The notes: generated by a model from the letters alone, not told the origin. 64,000 bases of DNA from Siphonodentalium dalli (GCA_032622095.1 CP136069.1:18241326-18305325); one strand, 5' to 3'; positions 33,931 through 45,724 are shown, counted from the stretch's first letter. Numbers and translations: made by a program.

Positions 33931-34240
33931 GTGACCCGCCATATCAAATCCAGTCGTAAGTCGGGATTTTTTTACCCTGTGCCAATGCATTATCTTATAC
34001 ATGCGAGTCGACCATAGGTCGCCTCGCATATATAAGAGAATGCATTGGCCTAACAATTTTTTACAATTTTAATATTTTTTTCTTGTATTCTTTAACAATT
34101 TTATAATTTCAGTATTATTTCACCCATACAGAGCCCCAATGCATTCTATGGTCTATGGTCGACTCGCATATATAAGAGAATGCAATGGCACAGGGTAAAA
34201 AAAATCCCGACTTCCGACTGGATTTGATATGGCGGGTCAC
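33931..34240. mobile_element. MITE family B, copy 3
   Basis: The ends are a clean GTGACCCGCCATATCAAATC and its reverse complement. The left hairpin is intact. The right one has lost its outer arm (CCCCAATGCATTCTATGG), so only part of the second hairpin remains. Confidence 0.88.
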
Positions 34241-34739
34241 ATATGTGAAACGTTACACCACAGCTGTCAAAACTACACAAAAGGCCCACTTAAGTTTCGA
34301 GTCACCAATTATGTCTTTATAGTACCTAGATATACGGTTTTAATAACAATCTATGCTATAAAATATGATTAAAATACTATAATTCATCACCATTTGGAAT
34401 ATCTGTGTCTCACAAGGTTTACATAGAGTAATAGAAAATAGCTTAAATCATAAAAACATTTCCCCCGTTATGGCTCTCAGAATGCAACATAATTCAAACT
34501 ATAGTTGATTTTCAATGGAAGGGGAAATAACTATATCTAAATATATAGAGTTAGTCCCTTTCCATTGAAAATAATAGACATTGTGTAGAAACTCCAACAC
34601 ATAACAGACGTCGGTTTCTGAACAAAAACAACATGTTCACAGTTTATTACAGCGAATGAGTTGAAATTGCACAGTTCTGGAGCTTCCTCTTTCAAACTGT
34701 ATGCAATATGGCATATAGTTTATATAATGTGACTATATA
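34241..34739. other. Gap; small hairpin only
   Basis: A hairpin of TTTTCAATGGAAGGGGAAAT against CCCTTTCCATTGAAAA lies at about 34508-34573. No coding feature is evident. Confidence 0.55.
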
Positions 34740-35500
34740 TCTCATATATATTTTGAAGACCTCTGTCTGTCTGTATGTCCTTTATAGAATCGAAAACGGA
34801 TTGACCGATCGAGACCAAACTTCCTATCCAAAGGTAAAATCCCACGGGAATCGTCGACGTCGCATTTTGGAGAAGCCCAGAGCACCCATTCTCCACTCCC
34901 AATCATCAAAATCACCACAAACGCCACTTCGGAGGTTAAGGCATTAACGATCTTTATATTGACCATATTCGGAGGTGTTAAGGATTAACGCTCTTTATTA
35001 CAATCGAAGCTGCTAAACGGCTACCCATGCGTAAAATACGGATGCAAAACGAACGCGGAATGCAATTATCTCGATTAAAAAGGCAGAATGGGTTGTTGTG
35101 TCATATATGTCCCAGGAACATCGGGTCAGTCTTTGAGGGACGGGTACCATGAATTAATTCATGAAAAACAAAAATACGTGTTGTGCTGTCGTTTCGACCG
35201 ATCGGGACGAAACTTGGTACGTGTGTGTAGTTTGACCAGGCGGTCGTCCTTGTCGTATTGGCGAGCCCGTGCAACGCCCGTGCAGCGCATGCGCAGACGA
35301 GATCTCGGAAACGGGTGGAGCTATCGACTTGAAATTTGCTATGTGAATGTATCTTGCCCCGGATACGATTTTTATCGGGTCGCCGAGCCCGTGCGACGCA
35401 AGCTTCGCGCATGCGCAGACCAGATCTCGGAAACGGGTGGAGCTATCGACTTGAAATTTGTTTTTTGAATAGCCCGGACAACGTCGGGCTCATCGGCTAA
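34740..35500 (+). mobile_element. Helitron-type element H2
   Basis: It starts TCTCATATATATTTTG and ends CTAA at 35497-35500. The 3' hairpin AGCCCG...CGGGCT is at 35471-35490, ten bases before the end. The interior has two copies of CGAGCCCGTGC and AGATCTCGGAAACGGGTGGA about 120 bp apart. Open frames on both strands here are by-products of the repeats. The next element begins at the very next base. Confidence 0.82.
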
Positions 35501-36215
35501 TCTATTATATATTTTGGAAGATCTGTTTGTGTGTGTGTGTGTAATCGATGAACTCGAAAACGGCCGACCCGATTTCGATGAAACTTGGTATGTGAGAGTA
35601 CGTTCGGTCGGGGAGTAACATAGGCCTATTAATTTGCCCGTGCGACGTGACCTTGACCTTGAAATCGGGTAATTTCAAGGTCAAACGCCCGAATATCACG
35701 GGATTTCGATCAAACTTGGTATGTGGTGGTACCTTCGGCCGGGGAGTGGCATAAACCTATCAATTTGCCCGTGCGACGTGACCTTGAGCTTGACATCGGG
35801 TCATTTCAAGGTCAAACGCCCGAATATCACGGGATTTCGATGAAACTTGGTATGTGGGGGTACTTTCGTATGGGGAGTCTCATAAGCCTATTAATTTGCC
35901 CGTGCGACGTGACCTTGACCTTGAAATCGGGTCAATTCAAGGTCAAATCGCCAATTTTGATGGAATTTCGACGAAATTTTATACATAGGGTAACTTTTGT
36001 CCACTGAGTGTTTTGGACGGGTCCAATCGTGACCCCGACCTGACCTTGACCTTCAAAATGATCAATTCAAGGTCAATTCGGGTAAAACCGGATGATTTCG
36101 ACGGGCATGTTTGTCGGGTACTTTTGTCCGGGCAGTGTTTTGAACTGGTCAAATCGTGACCCCACTTGACCTTGACCTTCAAAATGGACAATTCAAGGTC
36201 AAAGCCATGCTGTCC
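35501..36215 (+). mobile_element. Helitron-type element H3, 3'-truncated
   Basis: It starts TCTATTATATATTTTG directly after the CTAA end of H2. It carries about three units with TGAAACTTGGTATGTG and GTGCGACGTGACCTTGA, then switches at about 35950 to units like those of H1. It fades at about 36215 without a CTRR end. Confidence 0.75.
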
Positions 36216-36351
36216 TTTTGTTCTTCCTCGTTCATTTGATTCCAATGGACGGTTTAGATACAATTCGCGCGACACCTTAAATTCACTCGGAGACAGAGAC
36301 GTGGCTGGCGGGTCTCCACTGCAACTGTCTACCTAAAAAATTCCAACTGAC

Positions 36352-36374
36352 CCCCCCCCCCCCCCCCCCCCCCT
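36352..36374. repeat. Poly-C tract
   Basis: About 22 consecutive C residues follow CAACTGA. Confidence 0.95.
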
Positions 36375-36429
36375 TGAAACAGACAACTTACCATTTTCTT
36401 AAAACTACATTTACAACCATCCACCTCAC

Positions 36430-36520
36430 ACTCCCTTGGGTTGGAAATTTCCAACTGGTACCTCAAGCTTTAAAACCAACAGTTGAAAATTTCTAACATG
36501 ACACCTCCTAAGTTCCAACT
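36430..36520. repeat. Dispersed GGAAATTTCC repeat
   Basis: GGGTTGGAAATTTCCAACTG and GTACCTCAAGCTTTAAAACC recur in related form at 11880 and, inverted, near 19430. Confidence 0.6.
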
Positions 36521-36603
36521 GATGATAATTTCAGTCCAAATTTTTTATAAAATATGTGACTCTTGGTCTAAAAAGAAATCCCACACATTTTCACTAATTT
36601 TTC

Positions 36604-36950
36604 CGAAAATCCGCACAGTATTTGCTTATATTACAACTTGTTTTTTTTATATAATCTGCTGAGAATAGCCTCATTTTAAGTCGATAATGTTCTGAAAATT
36701 AAATTTAGTCACATTATCGACTCACAATGAAGCGATTCTAAGCAGATTATGTGCGACAATGACACAAATGAGCCAACCCAATACTTTTCAGATGTATGCT
36801 CTTTAACATGTGTTTTAACTCTGGCCCGCGTAAAACGAAATAACGGACAATATCTCCATTTTCTGCTTATTTCAGAATCAAATACTCACATTATGTACTT
36901 ATTTCACATTAAAGATCGATAATGTGCGTATTTTCGCGAGGATATGTTGC
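36604..36950. mobile_element. Family C repeat, copy 3
   Basis: CCGAAAATCCGCACAGTATT begins the copy and GAGGATATGTTGC ends it. It has the same internal block order as copies 1 and 2. Confidence 0.84.
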
Positions 36951-37061
36951 AAAATCTGAGAACAATTTCAACCTAATTTTGGTGTGAAACATATATCTAA
37001 TGTTGTGTTATATTTCCAACTGTTGAACATTTTTGCCAAAGTTGAGAGTGAGATACAACCC

Positions 37062-37636
37062 CAGGGTCCGCGCTGGACCGTAATTTGCTTTTGCCAAATA
37101 TTTTGCCATATGAAAATATGTTTTGCCAAATTCGTTCAGAAATTGCCAAATACTATCACTGATATTAATTTATGCACAAAAATAGTCCTATATTCCGATA
37201 ATCGCTGTTTGAATGACTTTTGATATCGATAGGAAGCTGATATTTATTAATTATTGTCGCCTCTGTATTGAGGTTTATCATACAACATATGCCAATAACT
37301 GAACAATAAAATTGTAGAAGGGTTGCTTCATCAGAAGGGCTCATCAAAAGAGGATTAGCTAAGTAAACACCACTGTAACAAATACTAGTAATCCCTCCTT
37401 ATGCTATATCAGATTAACTGCATATTAATAGGTGTTAACTTTTCCAAAACACCACTAATACAATTAAATTGTAACAGTTTCCTGAAGTTATTGGCTAGTT
37501 GATTGTCCAATTATTTTCAACTATCTTGAGGAATTAATAAGTGACTTGCCAAAACTTTTGCAAAATGAATTTTTTTTTGCCAAATGTGAATTATTTTTGC
37601 AATTGGCAAATTTGTCAAGTGGCAGCGCGAACCCTG
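37062..37636. mobile_element. hAT-like MITE (CAGGG ends)
   Basis: CAGGGTCCGCGCTG at the left is matched by CAGCGCGAACCCTG at the right. TTGCCAAA words are scattered throughout in both halves. CAGGG termini are typical of hAT elements, but no 8-bp target duplication could be aligned. The 79-codon frame at 36984-37223 lies partly within it and is not supported as a gene. Confidence 0.5.
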
Positions 37637-38311
37637 CCCAATATATCACCCAACCACACCCCCTAGTCATGTCCCTGTTCGGAGCACAGGGTATCGATAT
37701 CTCGCAAATTTATATGAACTGATCACAAACTACAATGTAAATTGCTAATAAGATCGTGCTTTGGATCCGTAAAGCAGAAGCGGTATAAATCAGTGACATC
37801 GCAGCCAATGGAAGAAAAAGCATGATGAAAATAAAAACATGCGTAATGGGAAACCATTAAAACAGATGGCAAGCGCACCATATAGGAATCAGGGAACTAA
37901 ATGTGTTCCAGAGTCGGGGAGCGAGTACACCGTGGAATGCTAAAGGTGAAGGTAACTGAAGAATGACCTTCACCTGATACATGTGCCACTTATTCAAGGA
38001 TGACATCGTGTTTATTTGATTTGTACATCATATCTGAATAATTTAAACTGGTGAATTAATGGGGGAATGGATTTTTGTGAGTGGGAAATTGATTTAACTA
38101 GCTGCTGTAGTTGTGGGTTTTTCCAGACCAAATTTGGCTGTGGGATAGCCCTGTCATACACTTTGGGATTTATTTAAAAACGTAAACACATGACCCATGA
38201 TTGTTCTTGCATTTTCGTGATCAACTGGTGTCAATCTAGCTGGGTAAACACCACTGGGATAGCCTGTAGGCTTCAATTCAGATAATTCGGTCGAAACGTT
38301 AACACTGTCGC
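37637..38311. other. Gap without identified gene
   Basis: A GTAAACACCACTG phrase occurs here (38244) and at 37362, but no exon or repeat boundary is supported. Confidence 0.42.
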
Positions 38312-38460
38312 CTATGGGAAACCATTTAGTTCAGTGATTCCTATAGTCCTATGGGAAACCATTTAGTTCAGTGATTCCTATAGTCCTATGGGAAACCATT
38401 TAGTTCAGTGATTCCTATAGTCCTATGGGAAACCATTTAGTTCAGTGATTCCTATAGTCC
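38312..38460. repeat. 37-bp tandem repeat, 4 copies
   Basis: The unit CTATGGGAAACCATTTAGTT followed by CAGTGATTCCTATAGTC is repeated four times without change. Confidence 0.96.
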
Positions 38461-38691
38461 CACTGCATGGGTATTAGTAATGGAGTATTGCATCATGCTT
38501 TTTAGATTACAAGCTGCGCCCCTCTTCACATGCTACGCTGTCATTCGGTTAGTTAAACGGATTAACCGTGTATGTTTATGCCAAATGATCACGTCAGTCA
38601 TGTTACCCTCGTTGCAATGGTAACACACGTTACAAGTTACGTGTTGCTGAATCTGGACGTCTTAATTTGTACACAACGGAATTAATAAAGT

Positions 38692-39330
38692 TTGCAACAT
38701 ATCCTCGTGAAAATACGCCCACAATCGGCCTATAATCTATATCTATATTTGCGAATGTCTGTCTGTCTGTCTGTCTGTGTTCTATAGAAATTCACAGGGG
38801 GCCATCTAGATGATGCCAAAGGGGTCTACTAGGAGTAGCTTTTTACAAGAAAGATAATAGTCGGGGTTAGAATTTTCTAAAGTGACGCCGTTGTTGTCAG
38901 GGGCAGAAAAGGGGAGGGCAGAAAAAAAAATCTGAAATATGTACATAATGTGATTATTTGATTTTGAATTAAGCAGACAATGGATTCATCGCCGTTATTT
39001 CGTTTATGGCGCGGACCACAGTGAAAACACATGTTGAAGAGCGTACACTTGAAAAGTCGTGTGCTGGCTTGTTGGTGTCATTGTCAGCATATAATATGCT
39101 TAGAATCGCCTTATTATGAGTCGATAATGTGACTAAGACTCTTTCATATTTTCAGCACATTTATCGACTCAAATGAGGCGATTCTAAGCAGATTATCTAC
39201 CTAAAAAAAGTTCTATTATACGCAGATAATGCGAATGTTTTCTCGAGAACAATCTGTATTATAAGCAAATAATGTTCTGGTTTTTCTGGAAAGGCTGTAT
39301 TATAAGCAGATAAGGTGCGGGTTTTTTTTT
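38692..39330 (-). mobile_element. Family C repeat, copy 4, interrupted
   Basis: This is the reverse orientation of copies 1-3: TTGCAACATATCCTCGTGAA at the left, then TAATGTGATTATTTGATTTT, GGACCACAGTGAAAACACAT and the TTATGAGTCGATAATGTG pair. The right side ends in further AAGCAGATAA words. A 195-bp insertion interrupts it at 38736-38930. Confidence 0.8.
38736..38930 (+). mobile_element. Insertion with Helitron-like 5' end
   Basis: It begins TCTATATCTATATTTGCG after an A, contains a GTCT run, and ends in an A tract before a T. The host (family C) sequence GGCCTATAA|TGTGAAATA is split exactly between A and T. The 3' CTRR and hairpin are missing, so it would be a 3'-truncated copy. Confidence 0.5.
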
Positions 39331-39823
39331 TGGAGTACGGTCTGATATTTGAGTAATAGACATTCATTTCAAAGTAGACACAAATACTTATTTGTCGTGG
39401 CTATCTAAGCTGTCGTCAGTTATTGTGGTGACTCTTCTGCCTGTTTTGGAGCGCACTCAATGTATCTTTTTTAATAGACTGGCTCGTTGTCTGAGACTGC
39501 GAAAATCGTGACACGTAGACACTTTAAACTATCAGCTTTACCGATGGTGTTAGCTTAATAAGTTTGTGCTGTCGCAGTATCTGTCCAAGAAATTATATGC
39601 CATGTCGTTTTGTGCGCACCAATAACTTGACAATAATTTTACACATCAATAGAAGAGTAATTATTCACTAAACAGTTATAGAGGCTGTGAAGTCTGCGCG
39701 ATAGTCTCGTCATTGTCACATATGGAATAGATGTCAAATTCGTAATTTTACTCCATTAGCAACATTCTGTATTGCTGCCAACAGTTCATGTCGCGTTCGA
39801 GAAATCTTGTCTCCCTTAGCTAA
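39331..39823. other. Gap without identified gene
   Basis: No supported feature. Confidence 0.42.
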
Positions 39824-40178
39824 CCCTTTACCCAACAGAACGGCCCTGTGCCAATGCATTCTCTTATATATGCGAGTCGACCATAGGTCGCCTCGCATAT
39901 ATAAGAGAATGCATTGGCTTAACACATTAAAAATTATAAAATTGTTAAATATTTGTTTAGGCCAATGCATTCTCTTATATATGCGAGGCGACCTATGGTC
40001 GACTCACATATATAAGAGAATGCATTGGCACAGAGCATAACTGTAACCATCACAATGTGGTCAATGAGCCGGTTCCAATGATATCCATATTTGTATGGTT
40101 TTATTGAGACAGACTCAAGATAATTTAGGCTGTTGCAGCTTTATTTGGCCGTTTTTGGCCGGTTTGTTGGGTAAAGGG
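39824..40178 (-). mobile_element. MITE family A, copy 4
   Basis: This is in inverted orientation relative to copies 1-3. The ends are CCCTTTACCCAACA and TGTTGGGTAAAGGG, but the flanks read CTAA (39820-39823) and TTAG (40179-40182) rather than TTAA. Both hairpins are present. Confidence 0.9.
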
Positions 40179-40287
40179 TTAGAACGTTTATTATTTTGTA
40201 ATTTGTAGCCCAAATACACAGATGAAACAAGCTTTCTACATTATCTCTACCGTCGCGGGAGCTGCGCTGGTACAGCATTAACGATCA

Positions 40288-40436
40288 TATGCGAGTCTTC
40301 CATAGCGAGCCTCGCATATATAAGAGAATACACGCGCTTAAAACGTCAATGTGTATATTAGGTCAATGCATTCTCTTATATATGCGAGGCTCCCTATATG
40401 AGATTCGCATATATAAGAGAATGCACTGGCACAGGG
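40288..40436. mobile_element. Diverged double-hairpin cassette outside shells A and B
   Basis: ATATGCGAG-loop-CTCGCATATATAAGAGAAT occurs twice with altered loops (TCTTCCATAGCGAGC and GCTCCCTATATGAGAT). The copy ends GGCACAGGG as in the standard cassette. Neither the A nor the B shell surrounds it, so it is an older or separate copy. Confidence 0.78.
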
Positions 40437-43400
40437 TTTTCACAAAATCTCAGGAAGCTCCAGTCATGGGAGGGTTTGATAATATCTTACTTGGTGAAGT
40501 AGCTATGAAGCTGCAGCCCATCGTGTCAGGGGTGAGGTGTCAAATGAAAACAGGAAGCGAGCCATCAACATCATATGAAGTACCAGTCACGTGACGTCTA
40601 CAACCCTACTATAGATTGGTTGTTTGCTCGTGGTTTCTCGTCAATTACATTCGTTGAGTAATGACCACGCAGAGGGTTGATATCATTCGTAAACATTTCC
40701 ACTGCCCTTACACCACATAGCTCGATAAGCAACTGGTAAACGCGTCCAGACAAACGACTCGGCTTACCGTCCATGTGCGTGGATCAAAAATCTGCGCTGA
40801 TCCGGGACGTAATCGAGTTCGCCGTCAGAGTCGATGTTTGCAACATAATGGGCTAGTATTTAATCACTCAAAGTAAGACGTCCAATTGAGAGAGAGAACA
40901 GTGTCCGCCACTGCATATCTAGAAAGTAGGGGAATGTTCGCCTATGATATATAAAAAGTGGGGAAACGTCCAGGTGGGTAAATGTCCGGGATTCGGCTAT
41001 ACATGAATCAGTTTCCTACTCATCCACTGGGGACCCTGCTGATGGAAGATCATACTGATACTTTATATCGCACAAACGCTCAGAGTTGAATGTAGACCAT
41101 TAATTAAAATTGTTCATAAAGTATGTCAAATCTACCACACGGTTGGTATCGCTTTCTGCGTTCGGAGGTAAAAAATAGTGTATTCCGTTCACTTATGGAT
41201 TAGAAAAGCCGCCCGATGTTTACATAGGTATTTCTTTTATTGATAATGCCCTTGTGTGAATTCGGGGCTGGACAATTCGTTCGGTATAGAGAGGGGTTCG
41301 GTTTATAGAGGGTCCGGTTTGGGGAGCCTTTACTGTACCAGTATCCTACTCAGCCGCTGGGACACCTTCCGATTGAAGGTCATAGCCATACCTTATTTCG
41401 AATAGAATATATAGAGTGTCCTTCCATTGCACAGGAAATCACTGGTTTAAAAAGCAACTCCGACGAAACGAAAAGTGACATCATCAACACAAGCTTCATC
41501 TCAGGCCGTCAATGCCAAAAATCCACTAGAATTTTCAGTTCAATTCCGCTGTGAACGAATCCGACACATGACACTGATTAGGGCACATGTAAACATGTAC
41601 CGGAGCTCTCTGTGTAAATACTAAAAACACTTATCGATAATAGTATGCATATATGTACACTTGTTGATGTTAGGACATGGAGATCCTGTTATCGGGTGTC
41701 TTTGATCCGTCCCCGGATTCGCTTTCTGAATTGCCAGGAAACTGTTTCTCGCCTCGAGACAGAGTTCCCTGGACATCCATTCATCAACGTCGGGGCTGAT
41801 CGGTCGACTATAAAGATGTCTGATGCCGCCGCTATCAGTCTTAAGACAAACTGCTCTGTCTCCGATGACTCCTGGGGGTCGAAGATACACCGCCGCTCGT
41901 GTTGGGACACGAAATGTCAAAGCACTTAAAGTACTAAGCGTTCAACTTCAATCAGTGACTACGTCGAAATGGTCAAAATATTCAAACTCCAGTATTAAAT
42001 TCAGGAAGAGTTCTCAGCAATCGTGTTGGTGCAAACTGGTTGACCCGGTTGCCTATTGCAACTACTCTATCTCGATATCCGATACACAACTGACCTTAGA
42101 GATCTTCTCCACATATAACTGAAAATACGTCTTATGCAATAATATTATCAGGCAAATGTGTATACTACCTCACATTGCTCGTCGAATTGTATAAACGTAT
42201 GCATGCGGCACTGAGTGACATTGCTAGACGAACGGGCCGAATATGCATGCAGCTAGACTGTTCCAAAGGATTAGTCCCGAACAACCCGCTAGATCCGAGA
42301 AATGTTTTAAAGATTTTATAGATACACACGTAGTGGTGCAGCGCAGCATGAAAACATCCTAAAGCATCGTCACCACGTGATGTCAAATTTATTAACAAAT
42401 CTTCCATAAACTGCAAGAATTCAACCCCAAAACGCTGGGTCAAGTCAGCTGTCTTGTGACTGATTCGGACCCCTGAATAACCCGATTTGATTACGTTTCT
42501 CGCTTGGTTTGCAATGCATTGTGGGAATCATTGGAAGCAGACGGCAGGTGTTTACCCAATTCGTTGACATACTGAGATTCTTTATCTAAAGTCTCTCCGG
42601 GAAATCCTCGAAATGGGGGATATAAACAGTCCGCCTCCCATTCCAAATTGAATTTCTGTACCCACAGTATTTCGTACTTGGGGCTAATCGAGAAAATCCT
42701 CTCGAAATTGCGAGACAAATGGATAACGGGTCCTGATCGATGTCTCGAAGAGAGAAAAGGCCGGACACACAATTCCGCCTCTATAATTGCTGTTTGATTT
42801 AGGGAATTCTGAAGGATTTACGGTTTTTGTCAGACGGTGCCGTCTGGATCTGGCGAACAAAAGAATACATTTGAATTGCTGTATTAAGGGATAATGGTCG
42901 ATTTCTATTCTCCTTTGAAGCACACCAGACTGTTGCTACCGCCCAAAATGGATTTGATAATATATCTTTACTGCCGAGGGAAATCCCATCGCTGTGAAAT
43001 AGGAGTTCAGATTCAATAGAAGCTGTGACATCCATCTACAAGCACTTTGAATTATCTGAGAGGGGGTCGACTTCGCTTTTAATGTCACCAATACCTTCAG
43101 TTAATTGTTAACACATTGAATCGCCATTAAATTGCGCCATTCGAATTGACAACATGAAACAACGATCAGATCCGAATCGCCCAATGTACAACAAAATCCG
43201 TTCAGTGAAGATAATCTATTAATTAACCATTTAATTACTGAATGGATTCTCTCATACAGTGTTAAAAGAAAACATTCGAATGGTCTATTATTCATTTGGA
43301 TGGATGTCCGTGAAATATCGGAAACGAGTCATACAGAGGGGTGGATATTACAAGTGAAGAATGATTCATATTTCATAACCTATACAAAATTAGAACATAC

Positions 43401-43640
43401 CTGATTTATAACTTTTCGTTATGAATACATATTTGTTACAACATATTAAAAGTTCAAGTTGAAAACACGATGTTAAATTAATTGTTTTCGGGTATTCCTT
43501 ATAGTCATCTAAATCAAGTTAAAAAATAAACGGTGGAGTTTACTCTTTGAAAAAAAAACTAGGTTCTGTTCAGTGTGATGGAATTTCAAGAAATCATCCT
43601 GCGCGACCAGAAACTGATCCTAACTGATCCTAACTGGTTG
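40437..43640. other. Long gap without identified gene
   Basis: A weak duplication occurs at about 41000-41080 and 41333-41400 (CCTACTCATCCACTGGG and CCTACTCAGCCGCTGGG). Overlapping frames on both strands at 41620-42120 and 42490-43035 have no agreed domain. No gene is claimed. Confidence 0.4.
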
Positions 43641-43692
43641 GCGTTCTTATTTCAGTGAAATCTAATCTCCAGATAAGCATGGTCTTCGACAA
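43641..43692. repeat. Direct repeat, paired with 44271-44321
   Basis: GCGTTCTTATTTCAGTGAAA and TCTCCAGATAAGCATGGTCT are repeated 630 bp downstream with one difference. The pair brackets an anonymous segment just before the RT relic and could reflect a local duplication or an insertion. Confidence 0.85.
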
Positions 43693-44270
43693 GTGCCGAA
43701 AAGGATAAACATGGCAACCGTTTAGGAAGTCATGAATCAAGCGCTAGCAACTGATGACGCTTCCGGTGTCAATTCTATCTTTCCAAAATGTGGGAGCTCT
43801 TTGTTAAAGTTCAAAATTATCTATTTTGGCTATTCAACTTTACTTTGGTATGTACGTTCCAAATCTTTTCCAAATTTCTGTAAACCGCTCCTGGATCATG
43901 CCTCACAAATCTTATATCATGATGGACGGGGAAACCTGTATCTGTACAAATTGGGCAACAGAACCTTAAACCACCCCCATATCTTTAATATGCTTTACAG
44001 CTACGTTCCTTTTCCATCATGATATACACACACCCGTTTTATGCACGTATCACGTAAAAAATTATATTTATAGCGACAGAATTATCAGTCATTTTACTAT
44101 TCTATATCCTTTGTTGACTTATAGATAGCCGAGGGTTAGCCCTCGGTTACCAGTCGATCTTCCATACTAGTTTTTTCCTGCTAGTCCGTGAGGTCGGTGT
44201 GGTGCAGTCCACCCAGTTTGTAGATTACTAGGCCTTGACATCACCTTTGCCATTTGGCATAAACCATAAA
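43693..44270. other. Gap without identified gene
   Basis: A 96-codon frame (43732-44022) has no recognised motif. A small hairpin (CCGAGGGTTAGCCCTCGG) occurs near 44133. Confidence 0.42.
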
Positions 44271-44379
44271 ACGTTCTTATTTCAGTGAAATTTAATCTCC
44301 AGATAAGCATGGTCTTCGACAATTTGAACGAAAAGTGTGAAATGAGGTAAACGAGTTCATTCTTTCAGTGACGATAATA

Positions 44380-45720
44380 TAGCCGAGTGCCCACATTGCA
44401 AACCCGTGTCTATAACTGAAATAATGGACGCGATTGGAAACCTAAAACCTAATAAAGCACCTGGACATGACTTAATAGTTGGCGAACATTTAAAAAATAA
44501 TTCCGATGGTGTAATTCATTGCCTCCGTATCCTGTTTGATGCTATTATTAAGCTCGAGTGGATTCCTCCGAAGATGAAACTCTGTATGAACGTCCCTCTC
44601 TACAAAGGACACACAAAGCCGCCAACATCACCGGGCAGTTACTTGTAAGGGCGATCACGCTTTTACCTGTAATTTATAAACTGTTTGAAACAGTCCTTCT
44701 GCGTCGTATAATTGCTAGCGAAAACATTCGTAATTTTCCTCCTAACCTTCAGTGCGGTTTTCGACAAGGATTGGGATGTAACATGATATAATTTATTGTG
44801 CAGAAAGCTGTATCGTATGCGAAGGATCACAACTCTGGTGTGTTTACTGCTTTCCGCGATCACAATACAGCATTCGATCGTGTGTGGCATCAGGGACTGC
44901 ACCAGGACATCTGAAGTGGCATTTTATATGATTAGGAGTTTAGCATCGGCCAAGGAACAAGACAAGGGGTGTGTTCTCACATTTTTGCTACCTTGTCTAC
45001 ATCAACGACTTGTTGATCGACCTGAACAAGTCGCAATTCGGTCTCACTGTCAGTCCCTTCCATTGTGCCACACCAACGACTGCCGACGATATAGCCATTC
45101 ACGATCTTACCAAACAAGGGTTGGACTATCTTACCAAACAATGGATGGACTATCTTACCAAACAATGGATGGACTATCTTACCAAACAATGGTTGGACTA
45201 TCTTACCAAACAATGGTTGGACTATCTTACCAAACAATGGTTGGACTATCTTACCAAACAATGGTTGGACTATCTTACCAAACAATGGTTGGACTATCTT
45301 ACCAAACAATGGTTGGACTATCTTACCAAACAATGGTTGGACTATCTCATAAATATATGCCATGACTACAGTATTCGGTGGAGATTCGGATTTTTTCTGT
45401 ACAAAAAGCAAGAGTGCATTCAGTGAGCACAGGCACGTACATGACCGTCAATATAGACACTGTCTCTGCTCGGATCTGATACGCTAAATGAAGACAAGGG
45501 TTGCATTCACCTTGGTTTGTTTCGGGACAAATTTTCCAGCAGTTTTTCTCACTCTTCGCAAAACGTTATTCTATAATATTGTCAACGATTTTCTAAATGT
45601 GCTACTCCTCTGGCTATGGGCCATCTGCTGCGACAGTTGTCTTACCAAAGGTATTATACGACACTGAAATTACTTCAATGCAAACTCAGTCATATGCCAA
45701 TGCGATAGAACGCTCTCCGT
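44380..45720 (+). pseudogene. Non-LTR retrotransposon reverse transcriptase, broken
   Basis: Successive frames give ordered RT motifs. First comes EIMDAIGNLKPNKAPGHD, then VPLYKGHTKPPTSPGSY, then after a frameshift near 44645 RAITLLPVIYKLFETVLLRR. FRQGLGCN follows, then NTAFDRVWHQGL (motif A), IGQGTRQG (motif B) and VYINDLLIDL, then TTADDIAI replacing the YADD box (motif C). After an in-frame 24-bp expansion, INICHDYSIRWRFGF and VVLPKVLYDTE match the thumb and downstream region. At least three frameshifts or stops break it. Such RTs reverse-transcribe LINE RNA at nicked target DNA. No endonuclease half was confirmed upstream, so it is 5'-truncated; the family E repeat begins at its 3' edge. 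Jockey/CR1-group affinity is inference. Confidence 0.85.
45112..45350. repeat. 24-bp minisatellite inside the RT relic, about 10 copies
   Basis: The unit CTTACCAAACAATGGTTGGA followed by CTAT is repeated about ten times without indels. It reads DYLTKQWL in the RT frame and falls between the ADD box and the YSIRWRF motif, both of which are in the same frame. Confidence 0.95.
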
Positions 45721-45724
45721 GCAC

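Noticed and set aside
35088-35468. 126-codon frame with RCSLTRRSS-like basic residues
   Set aside because: It is the interior of Helitron-type element H2 and the opposite strand is open too.
39734-40040. Recurring small frames with a shared YKRMHW-like peptide (also at 15411, 27365, 33055, 40289, 59538)
   Set aside because: They are translations of the 69-nt hairpin cassette in MITE families A and B.
41823-42122. RVGTRNVKALK resembling the start of a LINE endonuclease
   Set aside because: Only about ten residues fit, the rest shows no endonuclease motifs, and it is over 2 kb from the RT relic with no link.
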